In this document: positions 17,843 through 30,522 of the stretch, piece after piece | Layout: every line of letters starts with the position of its first letter | Numbering within the stretch: the stretch's first letter is position 1 | Origin: Polyodon spathula | Lineage: Eukaryota; Chordata; Actinopteri; Acipenseriformes; Polyodontidae | DNA: 64,000 nt | Reading direction: 5' to 3' | Assembly (NCBI RefSeq): GCF_017654505.1 | Contig: NC_054547.1 | Location: 22,463,838 to 22,527,837 of the forward strand | Notes under the pieces: model-generated | The model's input: only the letters and a program-made list of their open reading frames with translations | What the model was told of the DNA's origin: nothing | Database searches by the model: none | Program-made: the position numbers and the translations under genes

Positions 17843-18551
17843 CCCTTTGCGGTCCATTTATTCAGCACCTTTCAGGCGCATCGGGTCCAATTTATTTTCA
17901 ACACGCTGTTTGTTTTACACACACTGTTTAAAAGTTTATTCATAGTAAAACAGGTTTAAAACAGGTTTAAAACATAGTCAGTACTTGCAGTAACTGACTC
18001 AGGTCATAGCTCCGTCTCCAATTTCCAGCAGTTTTGTTTGCATTTATAATACATATCTCTTCATAGTCATGCATACCGATAAATCATCTCCTGATCACTC
18101 ATTTTATCACCAAACCCCTCAATAATTCTATCCAAGTCATTATTTTCTTACTACAACATCTCAAAAAGATTGGCAAATGTCCTCGATTTTCTCTGAGCAC
18201 TCGATGTGGAAGAAACTATCTTCTTTGTTTATGCTTGTGTTATGTCTGTGGTGAAGGGATTATGCGTATTGCTCAGTTCCACCTCCATTTATTTTTTCCA
18301 GCTTCTCTTGGCCATTAAAAGCTTTTCTTGGCTTTTTCCAGAGAAAGTTTCCATGACTAGATCAGTTTTGTTTCCCCTTTGTGGATCGGTATTACGTTTG
18401 CAATTTTCCAGTCTGTCGGTACCACCCCTGTGTCAAGAGACTGCTGCATGATCTTGGTTACGGTTTGTAAATAAATCATTCATTTCTTTGAGTACTACTG
18501 GGAAAATTGTGGAATGTTTTAAGACCTGGTCTGACATAGGACTGCAAATGA
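17843..18551 (+). mobile_element. piggyBac-type short element flanked by TTAA
   Basis: TTAA (17839-17842) precedes CCCTTTGCGGTCCATTTATT. The right end GACATAGGACTGCAAATGA is followed by TTAA (18552-18555). The right terminus is a decayed inverse of the left. Length is 709 bp, with no transposase. Related pieces are at 11750, 16320, 17171 and 44830. Confidence 0.8.
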
Positions 18552-18568
18552 TTAACACATTTCCTTAA

Positions 18569-19484
18569 CCCTTTGAGTGGTACAACGGTATGTTTGCTTC
18601 TCCCTTGTCCTCAGGGAGTAACCCCTGATCACATGATATTGTTTTACCTTTTTCTTGGTCCCTTGCTCCCTCTGCCAGATATTTACTGAATTACATATAA
18701 TTATCCCAGTCACAAAAATGTCAACAGTGTTTGTAAACCAACGAAAATCGCTCAGTGAGAAAGAAGTATTAGTAATAATACTTGAATTTAGATTCCGATT
18801 TAAATTCAAATACATACAATTCTTCCACTGAATTGGATGTCCAGCGAGTGTGTCAGTGAAGACATAAGCGAAGAATATTTACCATCAACATCAAGTGACA
18901 GCGAAGAGGTGGCGCCAAGCTATCTGCATTGCTCCATGCTTCAAGGGGAATCATAAGCTGAAGTATTAGATATTCTCACTCCCATATTGATTCGGTTTTA
19001 TTTTCTTTGTCCAGGTTTAACCTGGGCCACTCCATAACCTGTTTACCTGAATATGAGGATATTATATTCGTCCCCATCTCTCTCTCTCTCTCTCTCTCTC
19101 TCTGTTAGTGCTAGCTTCAGTTCTAGACTTTTTTTTTTTTTTTTGTTAGGACATGTTGTTGTCAAAATCTTTCCTTATGACCAAATAAAATTATATAAAA
19201 AATAAATCTATATAGTAGACTATTATATATATATATTATATATTATATCTATAATCAATATTCCAGTTTTTATATTTTATTTATTTTATTTAAATGATTT
19301 GTCTGTATTTCTTCAGTATTCATTGCAAACATACAACAGCTGGTTTGTACACTGTACTCATAATAAACAAGCGCATGCAGTAGACAGAAAAAATAAAAGC
19401 TCTCTGAATTTGTTTTGCAAAAACCGAACGACTCACTCCTCCAGTAGGACCGGAAGTGCATTTTAGAACTCACTACTCAAAGGG
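18569..19484 (+). mobile_element. piggyBac-type element flanked by TTAA, internally deleted
   Basis: TTAA flanks at 18565-18568 and 19485-19488. Termini CCCTTTGAGTGGTAC and, inverted, CCCTTTGAGTAGTG match. An acidic N-terminal-like frame (VSEDISEEYLPSTSSDSEE, about 18850-18905) is followed by CT-repeat, T-run and AT-rich filler rather than the catalytic domain. It is 916 bp and evidently mobilised in trans. It sits 14 bp from the right end of the preceding element. Confidence 0.85.
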
Positions 19485-19488
19485 TTAA

Positions 19489-20274
19489 AAATGAACAGGA
19501 AGCAAGTTTGTACGTAACTGTGTACGAAATATGATTCAAAATGGTTAAACTTTGGGTAAAAGGTGAAAATACACGATGAGCCATCATGACTTATTTCTGT
19601 TTTGTAGATTTACTTCAAAGACAATAGAAAGCCTGTTAGTACCTAAAACTGTAGCCATACAAAGTCACAGATTATCAGTTGTACTCCTTTTGAGAGTAAA
19701 TTAGATTGTAGATTGGTCTGTTATTGGTTACTGGACCCAAAGGTCTGTTATCTGTTACTGGACCCAAAGGTCAAAGGTTCCACAATCATTGCATGTCACT
19801 AAGTTTAGCTGTGTGTCAAAAATCTCCAGGCTGACTGTACTTTAGGATGTGGACTGATCTCTAAGTTGACATCCTGTAATATATGTAATCAGACACTCTT
19901 GTTACAGGGTCCTATTATCTGCAATTCTCACCATTCCAGCCATGTGAGAATGTGGTTGGAGGGAAGCAAACTGGGGCCTTGATTAGTTGGCCTGTTGGCT
20001 AATTAATTATTCATTTTGTAAATCCTAGTCATGGTTGTAGGCTGTAGGAACAGCTTGTAGTGATCTGGTTCAGCATTGATGTACTGTACTGTATTGCACT
20101 GTATGTGCTACTTGATAGCTGCCTGAGTGTGGACAACTCTGGTCCTGGAGAGCCAGGTTTAACAGGAATAATGAAATAATTAACTCATTTGAGAGCTTGA
20201 TCGAGGTTTAATTGGTCCGCTTAAACAATTAACATATTTGGAGCAAATAAATTGGGCCTACATGTAATCAAATT
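19489..20274. other. No gene recognised
   Basis: Contains a local tandem duplication of TTACTGGACCCAAAGGTC (about 19730-19770) and a CTCTGGTCCTGGAGAGCC block (20137-20155) that is common in fish short repeats. No coding signal seen. Confidence 0.5.
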
Positions 20275-20335
20275 TTATGGCGGTGCCATAGCTATACTTT
20301 TCTGTGGCTATGGTGCCGCCATAATTTAGAATTAA
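20275..20335. repeat. Hairpin-forming inverted repeat
   Basis: TTATGGCGG-GCCATAGC on the left is complementary to GGCTATGG-GCCGCCATAA on the right around a short loop, giving arms of about 18-20 bp. Flanking TAAT/ATTA is symmetrical. It may be the relic of a miniature foldback transposon. Confidence 0.6.
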
Positions 20336-20445
20336 TCCAGGACCTCACAGCCATGTCTTTGTTTATGGAATCTTTGTCTCCCCTTTAAAGAGAAGCTTCA
20401 AATGTAATCCTGTTTGTTTTTACTGACCCTTTCCTTTTGATTACA

Positions 20446-20762
20446 CTATGTAACACAATTTTTGTTCCTGGGTAGTAAGTGTTATTTCCTAATTGCTTAT
20501 GCCTCAAAAGTATAGAAAATGGCTATTATTCCCCACAAACTTTGCTTTTGTGACCAGGACAGTGATATTTCAAAATATCACTATTTCCAGTGGGATGAGG
20601 GGCAAATGTGTGTCTTTTCGTTCACATAAAGTCAGAAAAAAACAACATATGAATCCAAATTAACATGTATTTATACTACAGTAATACAAAAATGACTACA
20701 AAAGATTCCGAAGTGAGTAGTTTTTCGAGATTTACGATTATACTGTAAATACTGTATATTTA
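20446..20762 (-). mobile_element. 3'-terminal fragment of the unknown-family element
   Basis: On the minus strand this matches 6870-7161 almost throughout. It keeps the last codons of the ORF (CAGTATAATCGTAAATCT...), the 3' noncoding part and the terminal ACTATGTAACACAATTTTTG. The inner break is close to that of the copy at 42843-43160. Confidence 0.85.
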
Positions 20763-20765
20763 CGT

Positions 20766-22614
20766 TGGATGGCATTCCGCATTTGGGTTGTTGATGACTT
20801 CATAACCTAGTCTATCGTGAGCAGGAACAGGAAAGGTGACAGCAAACATCTTTGTCTCACTCCTGTCCTTACTTGGAAGGCGTCGGTGAGCTGCCGGCCA
20901 TGGACCACCATGCAGGTCATCTCCTCGTAGGAGTTTCGAATGATGTTCATGATCTTCTCCGGCACATCGTACTGTCTCAGCAGCTTCCAGAGGGTCTGTC
21001 TGTCTACGCTGTCAAATGCCTTTTCATAGTCAATAAAGTTGACATAGAGGGGCGAGTTCCACTCCAGTGACTGTTCCAAGATGATGTGCAGCATCACTAT
21101 CTGGTCAGTGCAGAATCTATCCTTGCGAAAGCCAGCCTGCTGATCTCGGAGCTGGTGGTCAACAGCATCCTTCATCCTATTCAATAGGACTCGGTTGAAC
21201 ACCTTTCCTGGGATGGACAGCAGCGTTATCCCTCTGTAGTTGGAGTAGAGCTGATAGCGCCTTTTTTCGGGAGCTTGACGAGGTAGCCCTCTTTCCACTC
21301 TGAAGGAAGTGGAAGAGTGGGTGTGGGTAAAGCATCTCCATGCTGGTGTCTATGTCAGTCTTCAGTGCCTCCGCCGGAATGCTGTCTGGTCCTGCAGACT
21401 TGCCGTTCCTTAGTTGCTTGATGGCCATGCGGATCTCCTCCTTAGTAGGGATACTGCAGTCGATCGGCAGGTCGCGATCAGCTGGCTGGATATCCGGTGG
21501 TTCCTGTGGAGCTGGTCTGTTCAGCAAATCCTCAAAATGCTCCACCCATCTGTTCCTCTGCCCCTCTTCATCTGGTATTGTTCTCATTCCTTGTCCTTCA
21601 CGGGTCTTTCTGGTTTGCTGAACTTTCCTGACAGCTTCTTGATGGTGGCGTACAGGTCCTGCATGTTTCCCTGGTGAGCTGCTTCCTCTGCTTCTATTGC
21701 CAGCGACTCCATGTAGCTGTTCTTGTCTTTCTTGATGCTTCTCTTGACGCTCCTGTTCACTTCAGAATACTCTTCCTGTGCCTTGGCTTTTCCAGCTCGC
21801 GTGTGACTGTTGTTAACTGCCGCCTTCTTCATTTTCCTCTTCTCTGTCATCTTCAAAGTTTCTATAGACATCCTTTCCTTTTGGTTGTGTTTCTTGATGC
21901 CAAGGACTTCTTGACAGGTTGATGATAGTGCCTCCTTTACTCCTTGCCATTTCTCGTCGATGGTCTCTTCCTCTAGCAGCTCTTGTAGGACCTGAAACTT
22001 GTTGGAGAGTGAGATGGTGAACTCTTCTAGCTTGGTTGGGTCTTTCAGGAGCATGGTGTTGTAACGCTGGTGTTGGTTGGTCCATCCTATACAATTCCTC
22101 TTCCACTTAAGCTGCAACCGGGCAACAAGGAGATGATGGTCTGAAGCAACGTCTGCTCCTCATTTGACACGTACATCCTGAAAAGATCTTCTGAACTTCT
22201 TCCCGATGCAAACATGGTCAATCTGGTTATCTGTCAACAGGTCTGGTGATACCCACATCGCCTTGTGTATCCTTCTGTGATGGAAGAAGCTTCCTCCGAT
22301 GACCAGGTTGCCTGTGGTGCATAGGTCGGTGAATCGCTTCCAGTTGTCATTCATCTCACCCAGCCCCTGCTGCCCCATGACCTCCTCATAGCCCCTGTTG
22401 TCGCTGCCGATCTTGGCATTGAAGTCGCCCATGACAATGATGACATTCCGTCCTGGGCGGTCCTGTACAATGGTAAGCAGTCTGTTGTAAAAGTCCTCCT
22501 TGTCCTCCTTTTCACTGTCCTTCGTTGGTGCGTAACACTGGATGACGTCCATGTTGATCCTCCTCTTTTTGGTACGGAAGGAGGCTGTGATGATCTGTGG
22601 GCCATGTGCACTGT
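20766..22614 (-). pseudogene. RTE-type LINE fragment: endonuclease and part of reverse transcriptase
   Basis: The endonuclease end is preserved at 22552-22160 (MDVIQCYAPT, VIIVMGDFNAKIG, ENQ/NQIDHVCIGKKF). A Lys/Glu-rich linker follows (22117-21584), then the RT fingers (NGKSAGPDSIPAEALK near 21400, NYRGITLLSIPGKVFNRVL, QQAGFRKDR) and motif A, NFIDYEKAFDSVDR, with its Asp. The sequence is cut before the catalytic DD of motif C, where the unknown-family fragment begins. There are at least three frameshifts and a W-to-stop change. The same endonuclease type was exapted in ruminant CFDP2/Bcnt, which supports the RTE assignment. Confidence 0.85.
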
Positions 22615-22639
22615 GCTCAGATACTGTGTTATTTTTATT

Positions 22640-22900
22640 TTAATAACTCTGTGTTAGTTCAGGAGCTGCTCTTCAGTTCTAGTTGTCTGCCATAGATATA
22701 TGTAGCACAGGCTAGATCGTTGTAAGAGTAATTTAGCGATCTGCCTCTTCAGAAAGTTGCCTTTTGTTTTGCTGCCAATACACTGTGGTGCACTAGATGG
22801 TGCTGATGCTTGCTAATATAAGGACACCTTGGCTGATCTAGGTAACTAGAACTGAAGAACAGCCCCTGAATTCAAAAGCACTTTAACACAGAATTATCAA
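22640..22900. mobile_element. Small foldback element with about 40-bp inverted ends
   Basis: Left arm CTGTGTTAGTTCAGGAGCTG plus CTCTTCAGTTCTAGTT (22650-22686) is inverted at 22846-22893 (AACTAGAACTGAAGAACAGC then CCCTGAATT...TAACACAG). The centre has no coding capacity. Superfamily unknown; it adjoins the 5' break of the RTE fragment. Confidence 0.65.
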
Positions 22901-25320
22901 AAAATAATATGTAAAAACTACTTACTCTTTAAACCTGAGACTGCAACATGTTAGCTTTTGTGCTTTTATTGTAAACAGACAAAAAAATACCACAATAGCA
23001 ATATAGCTACATGTAACATAATACAACTTATTGATTACATCTACATCTGCCACATGAAAAAAAAAAAAAAATGCTGTAAACACAAAAACTAAAACCATGA
23101 AATCTACCCAAATAACTGCTGTCTCGATTATTCCATTTACAGGTGCATATTCCTTTGTGCTTGATCATTATGATTCCTGGCACTGTCTTGACCTACTTGA
23201 TGGCCCCCTAGAGATTCATCCTGTCATGCTTCTACTACCAGTATGCTTTTTATTGTTTAATTCAATGGTACAATACTCAGTGAGTCTGATTCTCTACCAA
23301 AAATGTTATTTCTACCAATGCAAATGTCTGGTTGGGATGTTTGTTCACATTTTAGGAGGAGAAAAAGAAGAACAAATATTCTCAAGCAATCAGGAATGTT
23401 GGACATGACTAACATATCTGACAAGCATAACCAAACCACATCCTCAGTATGTCAGGCATACTAGTGACTATGTGTATATCAAGGGTACAGATGGCATGGA
23501 TTCCATTGTCTGTGATCGAGTTAGTGGTGTCTGTTTCAGCCGAGGCTGCGACTAATACTCTAATAGGATAAACACAAGGTAACACCTATGTGTCTCTCAA
23601 CAGGGATTAGGTGAACAAAGGAGCAGTCTTTTATGGAAAATAGTCTGAAACAATGGAACATTGTATCCATATATTAGAAGACACAATCAACCACAGCAGT
23701 GGCTGCCTTGTCCACAAGATGATGCTGCTGAACAATATAGTGTTTAGGGAAAATAAATTGGTAATGTTAATGTTACTGGCTGGAAGCGAGTCAGTCAGCA
23801 GAAGACTGGTTATTGACAGGAAAGAAGCCACTGAAGGGGTGGGGACAATTTCTCTCCACATTGGATGTGCATGGCGGTAACATTTTATGTGCCCTGTATA
23901 AAAGGTGTCAGTCTGTCAGCCTAGATAGAAGGTGTGCAGGTGCTTTGATATCCAAAACTACAACTGTCCCTTATGGTTCACAAGGAACTGTCTCAAAAGG
24001 GGTAACTCTCAATAGATCATTCTGGAAAACAGACTTGGCTGCAGATGCCGACCCAAACTTCCCTGAAGTAAACAGAGGCAGATTGTATCCCTTCAGAACA
24101 ATACAACACCTCCAACACTGATATAGAATCAGGGCTGTCATCGTTGCTCATGTAGCCCAGCACCCTACTGCCAATCTATTGACAGGTCCCTGAGTGTCTT
24201 ACCTGGTAAAAGCACAGATGTGTGGTTTGCAGGATTCCAAAGGGAGTGTTCCATTGGCTTTTGAGTTCCTGGGTGTAAAGAGGCAATTAGCTTGGCCGTA
24301 AGATTGGATGAAGCCCACTGGCATTCCCTTTTCCCGAGCAGGGGAATTGCTGTGAAATTAGACAGTTCTGCATTCTAAATTGAGGACAATTTTTATTTCT
24401 TTTTTTACAATAAATAAATGAATAAAATGAAATAAAAATCTCTACTAATGCTCATTTTATATACTATAAAAAATATATAAAATGTAAACTTAGTCTTTTT
24501 TTTTTCAATTTGAACATTGTTGCTTGTAATTTAATGCACAGGTGAGGAAACAATGGTACTGGTTACAGAGTCACAGTGTCACAGAAGCCATGAAAGCTTC
24601 CCTTTATCTACAACCAAACTGATTTGTATTTTCTCGTATAAAGCAATTATAGATTTGTGTTATGTGATGTCCACTGGGGGCTAGGTTGAAACATTTGACC
24701 CCAGGTCTCCAGCACTATGCCACCCAGCCTCCAGTCATGTTTGTTTTTTTATATTTCCATGCTCCCTAAACACCATGCTGCTTAAAATGCAGAACTGCCT
24801 TCCAGACTCAGACAATCCAATATCAGGGACACAAGAGCAAACGTGCTGACCTGATTTGTTAGTGTGTTGCATTCACATTCTGCTCGGGACTCAGCAACAA
24901 ATAAACAGACAGGTACTGTATATAGGAGCGAATGGCTGTAGGCTGAGCACTCCAGGACAGTGAAAGAGTGATTTATTATATTGAAGCTCTAATTTTGATT
25001 TGAAAGCATTCGCAAAGATTTATAAGCTATTGTGAAAGAGCATTGATCTTATATTAGTTCTGGCACTCAGCATTGCAAGATTGATGCTGTCAAGGCACCT
25101 TGTGAATAAACACAGGGGCACAGGCACTGTCAGGCTTGGATGACGGTACTACATTACCAGTGAAGAATTGGATTTGCATATGAAAGCTACATTAACTTTA
25201 TAGTGGTCCATTGTTTCTAGTCTATTTTAAATACTAGTATCTCAGGAAAGGGTTAGGGTTAGGGTCCCTCGGTAACTTGTCTTTAATTTGCTCAATAGTT
25301 TATGGAAATGATTAGTTCAA
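22901..25320. other. No gene recognised
   Basis: Plain sequence with one A14 run (23058-23071). A frame of about 100 codons at 23813-24121 contains no domain I know and no codon signature. It could be either a remnant or chance. Confidence 0.45.
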
Positions 25321-25323
25321 CAG

Positions 25324-25327
<4 letters not shown>

Positions 25328-25363
<36 letters not shown>

Positions 25364-25366
25364 ATC

Positions 25367-25409
<43 letters not shown>

Positions 25410-25412
25410 TTT
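25328..25412. repeat. (TA)n microsatellite
   Basis: Two TA runs separated by GAATATCTAAT. Confidence 0.95.
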
Positions 25413-25555
25413 AAATATATATAGAAACTGTTTTATATATGTGAAAATAGTATAAACACTGTTTTATAATAATTTGACAAGAATATTATTCTAAGGTGTT
25501 CACTTCCGGACAACACGTGAGGTCTGTAATGTGCAGTCCAGATATTACACGTCAA

Positions 25556-25587
25556 TATATATATATATATATATATCATATATATTA

Positions 25588-25640
<53 letters not shown>
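25556..25640. repeat. (TA)n microsatellite
   Basis: TA run interrupted once near 25580. Translations of this region (YIYIYI) are artefacts. Confidence 0.95.
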
Positions 25641-25641
<1 letters not shown>

Positions 25642-28080
25642 CACCCCTTCAAAGTCTGTCTTTAGAAATGATTGGTAATTTGATTACCCCTCTATCGACT
25701 AACATGCTTTCATACAGAAATGAGCTTTGACCCAGAAGATATTGCTGCAGTTAAATTCCCTGGGAATTGCACATATATGACATTTCCTGAGAGTAAGGCA
25801 TGAGAATTGTAATGCTTTTTTTAAATCAAAATGTACAAGTGAATTATATCATAATGCGTTTAATTTGTCAGACAGCTTGTGATGCTGGCCCCATCAGAGT
25901 TCATTTAACATTTTTCATTTAGTGACTTGACACATTTGGGACTGCAGATGGTGGCCTCAATACTGAATACAGGGGTTGCGTTATTATCAAAATGACATTA
26001 CACTTCCGTCAACAGTAGCAAATCTGGAGTGTAAAAAATTGGCCCTAAGTTTCCATAAACTATTGTTTCGACGTATATATATACACGTATATATTTTCTG
26101 TGTGGGTGCTGCTTTTGAAATTACATTAGATGAATTACAACTGTGTCTTTTTTCATTTGTCATAATAGAAAAAAAGAAACGATAATCTGATAAATCTGAA
26201 ATCAGCTCTGTCACACAGAGGCTGAACTAATCTCAGCAGACAGCGAGAAAGATGGACTGACCATACTTACACAAGTAGGACACATAATAAAGACACATAA
26301 TCAATCATGAACAAGATGAACATGTATTTTTAATGTTATCAAATGATTACAGCTGTTTAAATAAATGTAATGGAAAGGAACACACAGTACAACATTATTG
26401 ACAGCTATTAAGCAGTGTATTCATCATTTGCTGTATTACATTAATGAAGTTGAGATTATTTAACCAGACTTAACCTGTAATGTAATGACAAGTGTATAGA
26501 ATGGATCTGTAGAGTGATCATACAAGCTTGTTGATTTGTGACCTTCAGAACTGCAACAGTAAAGCTCACTATATATATATATTATCAAGCAATGATGTCA
26601 GTAACACACATCCCTGCCATGGCTGTAAATTCAAAATTAGACCTTTCAGCATGTCAAGTACATCAGCAGTAAGCGATATTTAAGACCTAGTTCTCATTAA
26701 GTAATCACATTAGATGTTAGTATAATGTTAGTACAGTAATACAGTATATCAGCTCGTTTAGACTGGAAGGATCCCTGGTTGTCAGTGCTACCATCTAGGG
26801 GGAACCAATGGAAGTACACATGACCCAGGTTTTATTGGAGGAAAACAGTAACCATAAAAGAAAAAAAACTTACATTTGGTGTAGAAAAGAAACTGAAGTG
26901 TTAATATTTGTTGTGCTGTATTACAACTGAAGCAGATAATATCTTTGAAGAGTCGTGTTACGCTGCACTCAATATATGTGGTATGAAACATGAAGCAATA
27001 ATAATCTGTGTGATTCTTGAAACCAATGAAGTCATACAGATCTAATTTCATAAGATACAGTACAAGCAAGTCTTTAGAGTAATCATTAAATATAGATATG
27101 AATAAATCAAACACCAGAATATCCATAAAACCACAGAACTTTGTATGAAACCTTTTTTCATGATTTATTTATTTTCAGATTCATAACAGAATAGCCTTAA
27201 GTATGCAAAGCCTTGCCTGGGTCTATGAAATACATATCGACAGTAAGGAAGGAGAAGATATAGTTTGTATTTGCAGACATGCAAGGATACCACTCATGTA
27301 TTGGCTCTGTACTTAAGGGCTTCACAATCTGGGGTCTGGGGCCCCTGGGGGCTATGAGATGGTTTCAGCAGTGGTAGCACACACACAAATATTCTTCACA
27401 TGAAAGCTACTGTTCAATGCTCAGAATTATTTGGCATGTGACACATCTTGACATCAGTTCTGTCACACAGGAATATCTGTCATTTTAGAATCCCCACTGG
27501 AATTCTGTACCTGTAAAAGATCAGGATGGTGGCGAGAAACAGCTCACGACTTTGATGTGCTTTTATTTTAGTTATCCAAAAAAAGCCAGAAAAACACTTT
27601 CCAAATAAACAAAACAAAAGGACCCTAAACTAGGACATCCTATAAAGGTTTTTACTTCTCTCAATTGGGTTCACATACCAAGTGACACCCAGTGCTGACC
27701 AGCTCCAGCTGGGTTTAAATAACCTGAAGGTCATGTTAATTATCAACTAATTAACTAAAACATGTGCTGGTGGCATTTTGTCAACATGCAGACTTTTGTT
27801 GCTTGTGTGTCGTCTTGTAAATACTGTGGTCACACGAGAAACAAACCTGCAAAGAAACAAAACACAAAAGGACCTCAGTACTCCAATGGATCACCTAATT
27901 AAAAATAATCATATTAATTCTAATTATTTTATTTATTTATCAAAACTTACTTAGCTTACCAATAATGTTCCTGTGTCCAGTCAATGTACATGTCACAAGT
28001 GATGAATTTTATATGGGTTTTGTGGATTGTTGTTTTTATTTATTTATTTTTTTTATTGGAATCTGCTTATCCCCAGTTGG
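25641..28080. other. No gene recognised
   Basis: AT-rich. A 112-codon minus-strand frame at 26788-27126 is rich in F, Y, I and L as expected of AT-rich DNA and shows no family motif. 27490-27860 has moderate GC and promoter-like TTTAAATAACC, possibly an old LTR, but without identifiable ends. Confidence 0.4.
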
Positions 28081-28171
28081 TTTTATGTGTGTTGGCTAGA
28101 ACACTTTTGTCCCAGCAACAGGAAGTCCCGCCTATTTAGTACTACAGCCAATGGCTGGATTTGAGAGCAGA

Positions 28172-28299
28172 GGAAGGAAGGAAGGAAGGAAGGAAGGAAG
28201 GAAGGAAGGAAGGAAGGAAGGAAGGAGTGAGTGAGTGAGTGAGTGAGTGAGTGAGTGAGTGAGTGAGTGAGTGAGTGAGTGAGTGAGTGAGTGAGTGAG
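28172..28299. repeat. (GGAA)n followed by (GAGT)n compound microsatellite
   Basis: About 14 GGAA/GAAG units (28172-28226) pass directly into about 18 GAGT/GTGA units (28227-28299). The minus-strand reading (SLTHSLTH, SFLPSFLP) is a translation artefact. Confidence 0.95.
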
Positions 28300-29450
28300 G
28301 GCAGGCAGAGCGCGCGCTCAGCCTTGGTTGAATACAATATTGTGGAAGATTTACTGTTTGGATTTACTTCGGGAAAACTACCATTTGCAATAAGAACTTC
28401 ATTTTGGGAACGGACCAGCACTGGGACAATATTCAGGAATGGGTTTGGAGTTTTTCTTTTTCTTGTTTATTTTTGTTGGGTCAGGACAATATAGGATGGT
28501 TGGTTGTGTTGTTTTTTACTTGTTTTTGTTGTGTTTTTTATTGGGTGGTTATTGTACACTTTTATTGGTGGGTGACAATAGCTTCACATAAGAACTTCAC
28601 AAACACATTTTTTTTTTTTTTTTTTGGATGTAGAACAAGTAGTGATTTATTTTTGTACACTTTATTTTTTTTTTTTCCTTTTTTTTGTTTTGCCGGGTTT
28701 TCCTTGGTGGTGCAAGGGACGAGTTTAACTTTTTTGGGTCCCAGGACGTTTGGGCCCCCACGGATCCTTGATAGGGGTGGATCGTTTTTCTTGATCTCTG
28801 GAAGAGATCAAGTTCATGCTAACTGTTTTGTCTGTATTACTTACCTGTACTGGCCGGCCCCTTGTATCCCTGTCAGATTGTGCTTGAGGCCTTCATTGGT
28901 TTATCTACCTTGCCTCCTGGTCTGAAGTCCAGCTTCCAGGCCGGGTCCCATGGCAGCAGACGGAATCGGGGCGAGGTCCGGGGAGCACGGCAGGAGAAGA
29001 AGAGGGAGAGGAGAGAATCGTGGGGTGAAGGATCGACCAAAGGGAAGTGACCAGAACCTCTGGGTGGAGGGTGTAGTTTACTTACCTATGTGTCAGTTCT
29101 TGACAGCCCTTTCTTTGCCCCGCTCTCCTGTCTCGTAGGGATGGCGGTTTCTGCATCGATGGGAGGAAACAGCGACAGACCAAGCGAGCTGGGGAAGCCC
29201 AGGGAGTGTGGGGTCTACCCCCCCTGGACTATTTCTTTTCTCTCTTTTTTTTTCTGAGACCATGACCTACAGGAGGGGATTGCCTAGTGTGCAGTGTTTT
29301 TTTATTGTTCTTTTCTTGGCACTCCCTTTAGAAAGTTTAACTTAATTTTGTGGTTTGTTTTAAACGATTTTTTACCCTGTTGAGAACAAATAAACTTTGT
29401 TTTACCAGATGCTACCCTATTGTGTGTGTGTGTTGGAAACCCAGGGAACA
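28300..29450 (+). other. Possible LTR or transcribed noncoding unit
   Basis: An upstream CCAAT-containing GC-richer segment (CAGCCAATGGCTGG at about 28145), a T/G-rich middle with poly-T runs, a GC-rich part (28840-29220) and an AATAAACTTTGTTTTACCAG signal near 29390 give an LTR-like order. I could not find matching TG/CA ends or a target duplication. No convincing protein is encoded. Confidence 0.3.
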
Positions 29451-30459
29451 AAGAACCTGTACAGGGGAATGAAATAACTATTAGGTTACTATGGTTCTTG
29501 CCTTAACTAAAACAATGTGCCATAGTCATTAGCTATATAGGTACACTATATATAAAATCTCTCAAACATCAATGTATGTAAATTAAACATCAATGTATAC
29601 ACTGTATATTGAAAATATTGTAAACTGTATGTATATGCCAGGGGGTGTAAAGTTGTCGTTAAGGCAAAAGCGTGTGTAGGGGGCTGGTTGGGGCAAATTA
29701 CAAGCAGAGGAAGGATTTTTAATATTAGGTAGATAGATTTCATTTACAATTAGGCATGCTTAAAATTCAAATGTAGAGTACAGCAAACCATCACGATAAA
29801 GACTCAAGAAATATTAACATATTTAATGACTGGTGAAATACAATTCAGAGCTGCTGCAATATGTCCACTGCTTAGACATTTCAAACTTTAAACATTAAAG
29901 CTGCAGTGTCTAGTGCAAAACCACATCAAGACAAAAAACATTTGTAGTCATTACGTTTAAAAAATATATAAGCAAATGAAATTTTTGGTCCACTAAAATA
30001 AATGGCTTTATATAATCTCTGCAAGTAAGAAATTGTAGTGTGAAATAACGAAATAACAGATTAACATATAAAGTAGTAGTAGCACTGTAGCATTAAAATG
30101 TTCAATACAAAAAATGGTGCCTAAGTGTTTAAAAAATGTATTTTTACAAAAGAGTAAGAACAGGAAAGTGCAATCAATCAGACTGTGGTCTGTATAATCT
30201 AATCCGAAACTACCCAAGTCAACGTCTTATCTGAACAGAAGATAACCGTAAACCTGACTCATTCAATGTACAGAGCAACTACTTCATCTTTTTTTATTCA
30301 GGTGAGCCGCAATATTTCCCCTCGGGCATTATTTGTGCAAGGTTATAAAAAAATGGAAATTAATGGTGAGAATGTGACTTTCAGCTAAAAGTTGGGGTGG
30401 GGTGATCGTTCAAACCAGGACGTTGACTCGACAGAATCTGGTATATCAAAGTGTGTGTG

Positions 30460-30522
<63 letters not shown>

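Noticed and set aside
23813..24121. 102-codon plus-strand frame
   Set aside because: No recognised motif, no relatives in the window, length within chance expectation over several kilobases.
25249..25264. Telomere-like GGGTTAGGGTTAGGG
   Set aside because: Only about two and a half units with no subtelomeric context; chance or a very short interstitial repeat.
28083..28421. Minus-strand frame with SLTHSLTH and SFLPSFLP repeats
   Set aside because: Direct translation of the GAGT and GGAA microsatellites.
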